In this document: positions 1 to 10,300 of the stretch, piece by piece | How positions within the stretch are numbered: position 1 is the stretch's first letter | How the letters are laid out: the number at the start of each line of letters is the position of its first letter | Assembly: GCA_033557465.1 (NCBI GenBank) | Contig: CM066035.1 | Coordinates: forward strand, 907,649,309-907,713,308 | DNA: 64,000 nt | Direction: 5' to 3' | Source: Ichthyophis bannanicus | Lineage: Eukaryota; Chordata; Amphibia; Gymnophiona; Ichthyophiidae | Translations under genes and position numbers: made by a program | The notes under the pieces: model-generated | What the model was told of the DNA's origin: nothing | The model's input: the letters and a program-made list of their open reading frames with translations, nothing else | Databases searched by the model: none

Positions 1-339
1 CCACAGGGTCCTGAGTCCGCTGGCACCGTTCCATCAGCTAAGACTCTGCCTTCTGTTTCTCTCCGGGTACCTTTCCTCCCGGTGTCTCTTTGCCAAGAAC
101 TCCTTCTGTCTTGTTGCCAAGAACTCCTTCCCCTCCCTTTTCCAACTTCCCAGCCTTTCTTAAAAGGAACTCCCCCTTTCCTGGATTGGCTGTTGGCCGG
201 CATCACATCACAAGCTCTGGGGTGCGGCTCTCTAGGCCCTGGAAGGTCTCTCTTGCTCCCCCTATCTGGCTCCTCGTAATGTCGCATCTGGTGTTGGAAT
301 CTTTTTTCTGAATTTAAAACCTTTTTTTCTGTTTGCATA
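1..339. other. unassigned stretch, no gene recognised
   Basis: No family is recognised here. Open frames are short and overlapping, so I read them as chance. The only structure seen is a 17-bp direct repeat (ttgccaagaactccttc) occurring twice in close succession around positions 90-130. The segment leads into a DIRS-type right terminus and may be internal sequence of that element. Confidence 0.4.
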
Positions 340-425
340 GGGTCTGCGGCACCACACAACCCAGAGGTAGAGGACTGAACTGTCGTCACTAAAGGAACTA
401 CAATTACCAGGTAAGTGTAATTATC
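340..425 (+). mobile_element. right terminus of a DIRS-C-type element (fragment)
   Basis: The segment reads agaggactgaactgtcg then ggaactacaattaccaggt and matches the right end of DIRS-C at about 37450-37514 with few changes. No matching left end or internal complementary region lies within the window to its left, so the element runs off the left edge or is a broken end. A hAT transposase pseudogene follows immediately, as it also does after DIRS-C. Whether this is a shared target or chance cannot be settled from two cases. Confidence 0.55.
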
Positions 426-569
426 ATATTTGGATCTTCACAGATTCATGTGAAATATGTAGAGAAGAGGCAATGCTTCAAACACAGAGAAAAACCTGGA
501 AACAGCACAGCTTTCTGAGAGTCATAAGAGTGCAATCCAGCGAAACAGCGATTACCTCTGCAAGGGTCT

Positions 570-1900
570 GTGATATTGTTAAATTACCTTCAAAGCTTGG
601 TTCACCTTTTTGAGGCTATGAGGAAGGAAGAGATTCCAATTTTAGAGGAATTTTCCGTGAATTCTGTGATTTCTTTTCAGAGTATTACAAAAGTTTCCAA
701 AAGGTGCAGAAGGTTTATTTTAATTGCAGAAGCCCAGAATTCCAAAATAAAATGGTGCAGATTTGTGCCTATTTAATTTACAAACAGATTGTAGAGGCAG
801 CAGTGAATGAAACCGGTTTCCCTGAAAGTCATGGCAGATGAGCCCAGGTCTTTTAAGACCAAGCAGCTTTCAATTTGTGTTGGATACACAGAAAAACCTG
901 TGATCAGAGATTTCTGTTCTTCATTAACTGCTCATCCTCCAGAGACACAGATGGGATTTATACTGCCATAGGGAAAGGTTTGGAAACAAATATGGTCATT
1001 ATTGCCCAGTCTTATGATGGTGCTTGTGCTATGTCAGGGCATGTGTCCAGGATACAGCAGTGAATGAAAGAAGACCACCAGTTTGCAACGTATATTCATT
1101 GTATAGCAAACAAACGGAAAGGAAATCATAGCACTGCGGGATCTCTAAATGTCCTTGATCAACTTTACTCTGTCTTTGACATACAGAAAACTTTGTCAGA
1201 AACAGAAAGAGATCGTGCAACCTGGTGAAACCCGCAGGGCATGTAAGTGGAGAAGTGTTTTTGCAATTAAAATACAATATGCTGCCATTATGAGTTGTCT
1301 AAAAGATCTGACAGAAAGAGGCAAAAAGTGGTCTGAGGAAGCGAGTAGCATTTACCATCAGATGACTACAGTTTTATTCACTGCATGTCTATCCTTGAAG
1401 AGATCATGAAAATTGTGCATGTTTTTCATAAAGGACTTTGGGGCACTAATGGAAAAAAATGAAAACCTACTGTGAGAAATGCAGACAAGGAGATGACTGG
1501 AATGATTTGTGGAAAGAAATCATTGAATTCAGTCACAGCACAATATTGCAGAGGCAGATGAAGACAGAGTGTACTCACCATAAAGAAAAGGAGTTTGCAA
1601 AAGATCAACAGCTCTTACTAATTTCTTCGTCACAACAACTCTGGGTCAAAGAGAGCATAAAGGAAAACATCAAACAGAAGAAACTATATCTGCCACAGAA
1701 ACAAACAGGTGATGTCAATAGTTGTTGTTTTGGATACCATAATTTCAGAATTAGACAGACGATCCTCAAAAGAATCAATGAAAATCGCAGAAAGCTGTGA
1801 CTCTTACGTTAAGGTGCAACTAAACTGGCATCTGTCCAGTCTTGCAGAAATACGCAGACCCTCTCAAAATAAATCCTCATCTTGTGCCTGCACAAATGAA
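570..1900 (+). pseudogene. hAT-type transposase pseudogene (DUF4371/ZMYM-like), N-terminal and central part
   Basis: Reading across frames on the plus strand gives recognisable blocks of the hAT transposase family. One near 870-960 resembles the 'VGYTE..VIR' block. One near 990-1060 reads AQSYDGACAMSGH, the 'qgYDGA..MSG' block typical of the catalytic core of domesticated and active hAT proteins. One near 1710-1790 reads LDTIISELDRR, like the hAT linker before the insertion domain. The blocks are in different frames with stops between them, so the gene is dead. An intact protein would bind terminal inverted repeats and cut and paste the element. The C-terminal dimerisation domain is not seen here, but a similar one occurs at 37.9-38.1 kb. 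Family assignment rests on motifs only. Confidence 0.55.
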
Positions 1901-1904
1901 TGTG

Positions 1905-2250
1905 CCCGATATTCAGCAGTGGCGGGTAGTGCTGCTAAAGCGGCTAGCCACTGCCGCTGAACTTTAGACCCAGATATTCAATGCTGGGGCCATATCCAGG
2001 CACTGACTTTGAATATCTTGGTTGCCTGGATTGCAATGAAGCTAATCGGGCAGCGGCAATATTCAGCTGTTGCCCGGTTAGAATCTACAGTGAAAGTTAG
2101 ACCAATATGGCCGCTGTTTGGTTATCGTCAGATGCTGCCTCCATTCTGCCCCTGGAACACCCTGATGATAACCGGCTAGAATCAGGGCAAGTAGAAGCGG
2201 CATCTGCAGATATTCAGCGGCAGCAGAGAGCAAGGAGGTAAGCTCCTCCC
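1905..2250. mobile_element. MITE-A copy 1 (short non-autonomous TIR element)
   Basis: Starting at gcccgatattcagcagtgg, this block shares its layout with copies at 30428-30880, 38128-38610 and 44887-45342. All contain 'cagatattcaatgctggggc' type phrases, a 'gggcagcggcaatatt' block and repeated ATATTCAG motifs in both orientations. It has no coding capacity. The likely termini in the better copies are GGGCC(C/G)ATATT, suggesting a cut-and-paste MITE. Copy 1 appears to lack its right end. Confidence 0.55.
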
Positions 2251-2654
2251 CCGCTCCTCCAACCAGGCAGCCCGACAAACTGTTTCAATTTAAAGAGCTA
2301 ACAGGCAGGCCAGCACCTAAGGGCCCTTAGAAGTGGCCCTTAGAGTGGCCTCTGAGTGCTGGTAGCTACAACCTCCGGTCCATCTGTGTCTTATATATAT
2401 GAACAAGACTGGGTACTTTATTAGCCGATCGGGTAATACCAAACTCCATAACAGTTCTGCACAACCACTGACGAACAGCCTGCAGCTTACCTAATGCCTA
2501 AACGAGTACAAACAGCACTGGCAGAAGAAAAAAAGAGGAAACCCGTACGATCTAGAAGCCCACTACACCCCCCCCCCTCACCTTTGAAAGATGCAATTAC
2601 TTTAATTTCTCACATGACCTACTATAAAAAGTCCTCAGATATATTTTTCTTCAT
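2250..2654. other. unassigned spacer
   Basis: No recognisable gene or repeat family. There is a short C-run near 2568 and an A-rich, lysine/arginine-rich open frame starting at 2494 that runs on into the DIRS leader fragment. I see no family similarity in that frame and treat it as chance. Confidence 0.35.
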
Positions 2655-3078
2655 GAACAAGCAGGAAGTCAGTCTTCAATTATGTGTGACGTCGGCACCG
2701 ATGGAGCCTGCACAGAGCAATTCCCTAGATTTCAAAGAAAGCCTTTGGGTTTGCTGCCACACATGCATGGTTCTCTTCCCGCCCAAAGGTGCATCTTGCT
2801 CCATCTCCCTTTATCCGTGGAGCCCTTCGGACACACGTCCTTGTCCCTCGGAAAATGTTTTTTCATGATCCAACCTTTTGGCTATTTTTCCGGTAGCACC
2901 GGTCCTCTTCCCTCCCCCCCCCCCCCCTTGCTCCTGCTTCGGTGGTGGGCTAGGGGACCTCTTTTTTTGTCTCTATTTAGTATTTCTCTTTTGGGCCCTT
3001 TTCATGCTCTCTTTTTCCTAACTGCTGTCCTTGAGGGTTTTCGACCTTGCAGGGGCCCTTTTTGCTTCCATGGCCACA
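2655..3078 (+). mobile_element. diverged DIRS-A/B-type left terminus and leader (fragment)
   Basis: The block begins with caagcaggaagtcagtc and proceeds through the same order of phrases as the left ends of DIRS-A (22825) and DIRS-B (46967). These are the 'gcaccgatggagcc' region, 'gaaagcctttgggttt', 'cttcccgcccaaaggtgc' and a pyrimidine-rich leader ending near the position where those copies start ORF1. It is more diverged than A and B are from each other, so it is an older copy or a subfamily. It ends abruptly at about 3078 where CR1 coding sequence begins. Confidence 0.7.
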
Positions 3079-3749
3079 CGGAGAGACTGAATGAATTCTT
3101 TGCTTCAGTCTTTACTGAGGAAGATGTAGGGATGTTACCCATGACTGAAGTGGTATTTAAAGGTGCGAAAGAATTGAAGGAAATATCGATACATCGGGAA
3201 GATGTATTACAACTATTAGATAAACTGAAGAGTAGCAAATCACCTGGGCCAGATGGTATACATCCAAGGGTGTTGAAAGAACTGAAATACGAGATTGCAG
3301 ACCTGCTATTAGTAATCTGTGAACTATCATTAAAATCATCTCTAATACCTGAAGATTGGAGGATTGCCAATGTAACACCAATTTTTAAAAAATGTTCCAG
3401 GGGTGATCCGGGAAACTACAGACCGGTGAGCCTGACATCAGTACCGGGAAAAATGGTAGAAACCATCATAAAGAATATAATTACTCAGCATGTAGATAGT
3501 CATGACCTAATGGGAGACAGCCAACATGGCTTTAGACAAGGAAGATCTTGTCTTACTAATCTGTTATGTTTTTTTGAAGGAGTGAATAATCAGGTGGACA
3601 AAGGTGAGTCGGTTGATATTGTGTATCTGGACTTTCAGAAAGCCTTTGACAAGGTCCCTCATGAGAGACTTTTGGCAAAACTAAAGAGTCATGGGATAGG
3701 AGGCAGTGTACTATTGTGGATCAGGAACTGGTTAAAAGATAGAAAGCAG
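3079..3749 (+). pseudogene. CR1 LINE copy 1, left half (RT N-terminal part)
   Basis: The translated segment shows non-LTR reverse transcriptase blocks of the CR1 clade in order. These are the 'ASVFTEEDVG' linker, KSPGPDGIHPRVLKEL, a PIFKK.SRGDPGNYRPVSL block, and VYLDFQKAFDKVPH (RT domain A with its catalytic Asp). It is almost colinear with CR1 copy 2 at 27290-27950. It is 5'-truncated at about 3079 and is cut at 3749 by the insertion of a full-length L1; the rest resumes at 11460. The enzyme would prime reverse transcription at a nicked target. Confidence 0.9.
3734..3749 (+). repeat. target-site duplication of the L1, left copy
   Basis: The 16-bp string aaaagatagaaagcag occurs here and again at 11460-11475, directly flanking the L1. 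The leading As merge with the L1 poly(A) tail on the right, so at least 12 bp (gatagaaagcag) is unambiguous. A duplication of this length is expected from target-primed reverse transcription. Confidence 0.9.
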
Positions 3750-3839
3750 GGAGACTTCCGGTTTGGCAATGAGCTGATCGGACAGGTCACGATCAGCTCC
3801 GGGCAACTTACCCCGCAAAACAGCTATAAAACCCTCTAA

Positions 3840-4760
3840 AACCTTTTTCCACCACCTTCATCGACTCTCCCCTCACGGGGTATTAAGCCTCCAACGATGA
3901 AGAGACTTGCGGCCATCCCTGCCTAATCGGGGCAGACAACTCCATATAATAGAAAGCGCGCCGGGGCGCGATCGGGCACTTCCCCCACCGCCATCATTAG
4001 CTTTTCCCTCACGGGGTATTGTGCCTTCAGAGGTAAAGGGACCTGTGGCCATCCCTGCCCGATCGGAGAGGACAACTGCATATATAGAAAGTGTGCCGGG
4101 GCACGATCGGCCATTTCCTCCACCGCCATCATCGGCTTTCCCCCCACGAGTTATTGTGCCTCCGGCGGTGAAGAGGCCTGCGGCCATCCCTGCCCAATCG
4201 GGGCAGGCAACTATACTCAAAAGAGAGCACGACGGGGCGCGATCGGGTAATCCCCCTGCCGCCATCATCAGCTCTTCCCTCACGGGGAACTGAGCCTCCA
4301 GCGGTGGAGAGACCTGTGGCTGCCTCTGCCCGGCCTGGGCAGACAACGGCACAAGAAAGAAAGCGCACCGGGGCGCGATCGAGCACCTCCCCCACCGCTA
4401 TTATCAGCTCTTCCCCTTAGGGGGTATTGTACCTTCAGCGGAGAAAGGACCTGCGACCATCCCTGCCCGATCGGGGCAGACAACGGCACACAAAAGACAG
4501 CGCGATCGAGCACGTCCTTCATCGCCATCATCAGCTCCCCTCACGTGGTGAAGTGCCTCCAGCGGTGAGGGGACCTGCGGCCATCTCTGCCTGACCGGAG
4601 CGGATACCTGCACATAAAAGTAAGTGCGCCAAGGCGCGATCGGACATTTCTTCCACCGCCTTCTTCAACTTCCCCCCCCTGGGGTATTGTGCCTCTAGCG
4701 GCGAAGAGGCCTGCGGCCTTCCCTGCCCGGTTGGGGCAGGTAACAGCACGCAAGAGACAG
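3840..4760 (+). repeat. L1 5' UTR tandem monomers, about 135-bp period, roughly 6.5 copies
   Basis: The marker phrase 'cacggggtatt' or its variants recurs at about 3877, 4013, 4148, 4284, 4421, 4544 and 4681, giving spacings of 136, 135, 136, 137, 123 and 137. Each unit repeats the same order: 'cagcggtgaagagacctgcggccatcc', then 'ctgcccgatcggggcagacaa', then 'gcgccggggcgcgatcgg', then 'cccaccgccatcat' (here given only as short phrases). Units are CpG-rich and contain small palindromes such as cggggcgcg and ctgcccgatcggggcag. In other L1 families such monomers act as promoters, and I infer the same here. The array produces open frames on both strands that repeat the same peptide; these are artefacts of periodicity. 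Confidence 0.88.
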
Positions 4761-5069
4761 CACACTGAGACGAGACTGCGATTGACGGGCCTGCGCTTGA
4801 GGGCCTTGCCGGAGGGCTTCTTGGAGTGACCTCTTAGGCGTTGCCCTTTATCTAAGGACAATTGCAAACAACGGTGTGTGCTGCAGATTAACCCTGACCA
4901 ACTTTGCTGAAAAATACCCATACTCGCTGAGTGGGTCCTGTCTCCATATTTACTGATCCTTACCAAAGGGGGTATTCATCTAGTGCTGGAAGCAGTTTCC
5001 CTCCCGCCACGAAACCGAACGGCGTCAAAAGCGCCACGAAGGGAGAAGCCGCGTGCCACGGAGGGAAAA

Positions 5070-5846
5070 ATGGCGGAGGGAGCGCCAGCTAGCCCGAAAT
5101 CTGGTGGCACTCCAGATCTGGTCACGGAGGTGAGTGCCGCGGTGGTTCAGGCGCTAGATACCCGATTCCAAGACCTGGCAGACCAGATACAGACTGTAAG
5201 CCAACGTTTTACTGACTTTACCGGGAGGCTAGACCAAGTAGAGAACCGAGTCTCAGATGTGGAGGACACCCAGCACTCCCTGGCAGCTAAAGTGGAGGCC
5301 TTGGAGACTCTGGTAAAGCAACAAGGTGACAAGCTGGACGAGCTTGAAAACCGGGGGAGGCGCAAGAACCTGCGCTTCATCGGGATACCGGAGAGTGTGG
5401 CGGATGGCGCCCTTTTTGGTTATTTGCAGACCTGGATTGAAAACCTGTTGCAAAACCAGGACGGTGATCCTGTAAAGTTGGAGCGCATGCATAATAGACT
5501 TGGCCAGCGGAGGGAGCAGGCGAGATGACCACGAGTGGTTATTGCACGCTTTTTGGATTACCGACAAAAAGAAGCTGTGTTAAAAGCTGCCCGGAGTCGA
5601 AAGATGCGACAGCAGGATTCGGAACCGATACTTGTGTTTCAAGACTACTCGGCCTTAGTTAGTCAGCAGCGCCGGGCCTTCTCGGGGGTCTGCACACAAT
5701 TGCTGAATAAAGGAGTGCGATTCTCGCTGCTGTATCCTGCTCGGCTTCGAGTGGAGATCCAGGGACAGACCCGCTATCTGACGACACCGGCAGCGGCTGC
5801 TGCTCTTCTGGAAACCTTGAATGCCCAGGCTGCTTCGCCCTCGTGA
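5070..5846 (+). pseudogene. L1 ORF1 (RNA-binding chaperone-type protein), one in-frame stop
   Basis: ORF1 proteins of L1 trimerise through a coiled coil and bind the element RNA to form the retrotransposition particle. I start at ATG 5070; the frame is open back to 4983 but without an ATG. Residues about 20-95 are a heptad-rich coiled coil with repeated Leu/Val spacing and many Gln and Asp. At about 90-105 comes LENRGRRKNLRFIGIPE, the hallmark junction into the RRM-like domain. The C-terminal domain follows as FLDYRQKEAVLKAARS and VRFSLLYPARLRVEI, a normal end for the family. A TGA at 5526-5528 breaks the frame at about codon 153, yet the same frame continues without a shift to 5846. It is therefore a single point lesion, possibly from CpG decay. 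Confidence 0.88.
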
Positions 5847-7388
5847 ATCTTGGATTGCCAATGGGAATGGCATTTGGATGTCTCGCTGACAGACAGAGAG
5901 AGGCCCAAGGGCCTGATGTAGCTCTGGACTATAGCAGCTAGTCTTTTTCTGATTCTAGTGTTGCACTGTTACTTTCTTGGTTTGTTTAAGCTGTAACTTG
6001 TTACATTTGGCCATATTGTGTCAACTGCTCCCTTGTTTAAGCTATTATGTTTCAATTGTTTGGCTAAGCAATTGTGTGTGCAGTTTGCTACTGTTTGAGC
6101 TGGGTGAATGGTATATTTGTATGTGTGGCCAGGTGAAGGTCTGCTGCAGGCCCAGAGGGGGGGGGGGGGGGTTATATTATTGACAACGGTAATTATTTGT
6201 AAAGTCTTATTTGTGCTCCCTTCCCTCTTTTTTCTTTTTTTTTCCTTCTTCATTTATACTGAGGAGAAGTATAGTGTAGGAGGGAGAGCTGTGCCTTGCA
6301 AGTCCCTAATCTTTATACGGCCGAAGGCGAGGAGCCGGGGGAGGTGGGCCATGGGTTAGTTGGCTTGCTGCTAGTAGGAGGGAGGGTGATCATACTTACA
6401 TATCCCGTTGGAATTAAGTGACATTGGGTGGGCAGCTCTGGGAGGGGCTGACACTAGTGGGTGGAGCCCCTAGAGGGGCGCGAGGAGATCAATCTAGCAG
6501 TTCCTCTGTTGTCACCCTGGGGATTACATCTGTACGAGGGGATGCTGATAGATAGGTTAGGTTGAATGAGGTAGAAGAATGTGGAGGGGGGGGTGTTATG
6601 GGTGTAAGCTTGAAATGAGCGGATGAGTGGGTTGTTTATGTTATACCTATGACATTTTCTAGATGTTTAGTTTAATTCCTGTGGTGGCCTCTAGAGGCTT
6701 GATGGTGCCCCCCTATGCCATTTCGTGAATAATAAGGTGGCAGCCCTACCGAATCGAGGAGTGGGGGTGTGGTATGGGTAGATTTAATATGGTGGCCTTA
6801 GAATATACATCAGAGGTGAAATATGGTTATATTAATATCGGATGGGTGGGGGGGTGATACGGAGGGGAGGTGTAGGGCTCTCGACTTGGGAACGGAGGGG
6901 GTAGGAGACCTGGGGGACAAAAGTAAGTAGGGGTATTGGATGGGGGGAGGGGCCTGGTGGTACTAAGTCCCAATACCTAATGGAGTAGGTCAGGGAGTGC
7001 TGGGGCCCTAGGGATGAGTGGAGAGGGGGAGTGGTGGGGAGTACTGTAATCTTAATCTTGGGGTGGTTAAAGAGAGAATGGAATTCTATCAGATAGTTAG
7101 GTTCAATGTTGGATCCGGGGAAGTATGGGGCAGACCCGATTGCCATAGGGAAGTTGTCCAGCCTGATGGGTGGACTTGATAGTTTAGGGGTGGGGAAGTG
7201 GAGGGGGGGTGGGGGGGTGGGAGGGGGAGGGAGAAGAGGGGGTAGGATAGCACACACTTCACTGTTTACTTGTAGGTGGCTCTGCATTTTTTTTTTGCTG
7301 GCTGTTAGGAGGGGGGGGGGCTCCAGGCTAGGGGAGCTCCTTTGTTACGTTTAGAGTTTTCTGCATGGCTGGATCTTGACGCTGCCCC
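5847..7388 (+). other. unusually long L1 inter-ORF region, G-rich
   Basis: The 1.54 kb between ORF1 and ORF2 has no supported gene. The plus strand is T- then G-rich, with G-runs near 6160-6170, 6840-6960, 7199-7250 and 7308-7320. The block near 7199-7250 has many G3+ runs at short spacing and could form G-quadruplexes. Open frames here are pieces of low-complexity sequence. L1 elements usually have short spacers, so this segment may carry an extra regulatory role for ORF2 translation, or be an old insertion. I see no target duplication to support the latter. Confidence 0.6.
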
Positions 7389-10300
7389 ATGCCTCTGAAG
7401 ATTATTACCTGGAATGTCTATGGGTTGGGGAATCCTATAAAGCGATATAAAATCTTGCAGGCCCTGGCCCGACAGCAGTGCGATGTTGCCCTTCTTCAGG
7501 AAAAGCACCAGACGGTAGAAGAACATAGTAAACTCCATGGAGGTTGGGTGGAGCAGGTATGGGGGGCTCCTGCGCGAGGGAAGAAAGGAGGAGTAGCAGT
7601 CCTGTTCCACAAACGAGTCCGCTTTGCCTTGGAAAAAACTATCGTTGCGGAGGACGGGCGATTTCTTTTGCTGGCTGGTCGGCTAGAGGGGAAACCAGTG
7701 ATTATCGGGAATCTTTACGGTCCTAATGTGATGGACCCTAGCTTTTACAATGGCCTGGCCTCCAAAATAGAGCAGCTCCCGGAATATCCGCTGCTTCTTG
7801 CCGGGGATTTTAATGGGGTTTTAGATGTGGACCTTGACACTTCTAGGGGAGGGGAGGCGAGAGATAGGATCCCGACGACTCGGATGTTGCAGCATTTTCG
7901 TAGTAGACTGGATTTGGTCGACCCCTGGCGCCTATTACATCCTTTGGAAAGGGATTTTACCCACCAGTCCCGGGCACACGGCTCTAGTGCTCGAATTGAT
8001 TATATCTTGGTGTCGGGGGTCTTGTTTGCTCATACGGGGGAGGTGCAGATTGGCCCACTAGAGATATCTGATCATGCGATGGTCCGAATGGAGCTGCACT
8101 GGGGGATAGACAATGCCCGGGCACGACTTTGGAGACTTCCCCTGGGGCTGTGTCAGGATGTTCGATTTCAGCATTTTCTGAGGCAGCGATGGAGGGAATT
8201 TATGAGTGATCACCAGTGCCATAGTGAGGATCCTGAGTTGGTGTGGGAGACGGCAAAAGTAGTGTTACGGGGCGATATCATTGGATTTGCAGCCCGGAAA
8301 CATCGGTTAATAGCAGAGCGAATAATTGGTTTAGAGCGACTGGTTAACAAGTTGCGCAAGCTCTGTGCGCGTTGTCCGATACCCGCAAATAAGAAAAAGC
8401 TTTGGGAAGCTCAGGTGGATCTCAATGAGCTGATACATCAGAGAGCCAAGAAATCTATCCTTTATTATAGATATCAGCTACATTGTTACGGGAATAAACC
8501 GGGGAAGTTGCTGGCCCGTTGTCTGAAGGGTCAACGGGGCTCCTCGTTAGTGGCAGCAGTCCGAGATGATCAGGGACAACTGCAACGGGAGTCCATGGCA
8601 ATCGCCCGGGTCTTTCGGGGTTTTTTTCAGGATTTATATAAGGCGCAACCTACATCCACGATGGAGCTGGGGGATTATTTGAAAGAGTTGGACTTACCGC
8701 AGCTTACTGTTGAACAGCGGGAGATGTTAGAGCAGCCTATAACCCCGCAAGAGGTGCACTCTGCGATTTTGGCAGCTAACTGTAACAAAGCGCCTGGACC
8801 AGACGGTTTGGGAGCCGAGTTTTATAAACTTCTAGACGAATCCGTGAGCCCTGTCCTGGCGGAGGTCTTTAATAAGCGGGCGGAACAGGGGGCCTTTCGT
8901 TGGGGACGTAATCATGCCCATCTTACGCTGATCCCTAAACCGGGTAAAGATCCTTTGCTAGTAGGATCATATCGTCCTATATCCTTGCTTAATTTTGATA
9001 TCAAATTAAATGCAAATGTTTTGGCACTGAGACTGGCAGCAATTTTAGGGCATTTGGTGCATGACTCGCAGGTGGGGTTTGTCAAGGGGCGCTATGCAGT
9101 TCGGAACCTGCATAAGATCTTAGCTTCTTTGGAATGGGTGCATGCTCATCGGTTACCGTCCCTGCTTGTCAGCTTTGATGCGGAAAAGGCCTTTGACAGG
9201 GTGGACTGGCAATACCTACGTAACCTTCTCCCGCGCTACGGATTGGGTGTTCAGTTTTGTAGAATGGTGGAGAGTCTTTATGCCCAGCCAACAGCTGGGG
9301 TCTTGTGCAATGGGGTACTCTCTGAAGACTTTCCCTTGGAACGGGGTATACGTCAGGGATGCCCCCTTTCCCCTTTATTGTTTGTCCTGTCACTCGACCC
9401 CCTGATATGGACCATCGAAGCCTCCCGTGAGATACAGGGAGTGCGAATGGGCACCCAGATGTTTAAACTCTCCGCCTTTGCGGATGATCTTTTGGTACAC
9501 CTACTTACCCCTGATCAGTCGCTGCCAAAGTTGTTGGAGGAGTTTATGAGATTTGGTGGTATTGCGGGGCTGCGGATCAACAAGGATAAATCTGAAGCCC
9601 TAGATGTCTCGGACCAACTGCGGGGGAGTTGGGTGGGAGCCTTTCCTCTTAAGTGGGCGATTGATGAATTTATCTATCTCGGCATAGTGCTAACCCGTAA
9701 TCCCCGGGTCCTTTATGTGCGTAACCTTGAGCGAACACTGCGACGGCTGCAGGTACAGTTGAAAGCCTGGGATCCCCTGCCTCTCTCCTTATCAGGGAGG
9801 ATAGCGGCGGTTAAAATGGTGCTCCTACCGCGGCTGTTGTATTGGTTTCAGACATTGCCTGTTTGGTTATTGCGCCGAGATGTGCGCCGCTTTGAAGCCG
9901 CTATTAGATGGTTCCTGTGGAAGGGAGGGAAGGCGCGTATTTCTTGGTCGCGGATGTTGGGGACGTGGCGTGACAGGGGGATGGGTCTTCCAGATCTTGT
10001 AGGTTATGCTCTGGCCTGCCAGGCTCGACATCTTGGAGATTGGTTGGGAGGGACAGATGTGTATACACCCCGGGCTTTGGAGGAGTGCTTTGTGGCGCCA
10101 TTGACGTTGTTGGGAGTCTTACATGGGACGCATCAGACTCTCCCTAGTCAGGTAGTGCGGAGTGCGTTGATTGGTTCGGTTATCAAGACTTGGAAACAAC
10201 TTAATGTCCACTGGAATACAGCCTGGAAGGTTTCTAGTTGGCTGCCCTTACAGGGCAATGCTGCTTTTACGCCTGGTTCGGATACGGAGACCTTTCGAGA

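Noticed and set aside
3840..4760. CRISPR-like array (regular spacing)
   Set aside because: Units are wholly repetitive without unique spacers, and the context is a vertebrate L1 5' UTR.
3873..4966. Series of minus-strand and plus-strand open frames of 70-160 codons
   Set aside because: All lie in the 135-bp monomer array and repeat the same peptide. They come from a stop-poor GC-rich period and not from a gene.
6832..7354. Pro-rich minus frame and Gly-rich plus frame
   Set aside because: Both are readings of the G-run tract in the L1 spacer, with no conserved domain.
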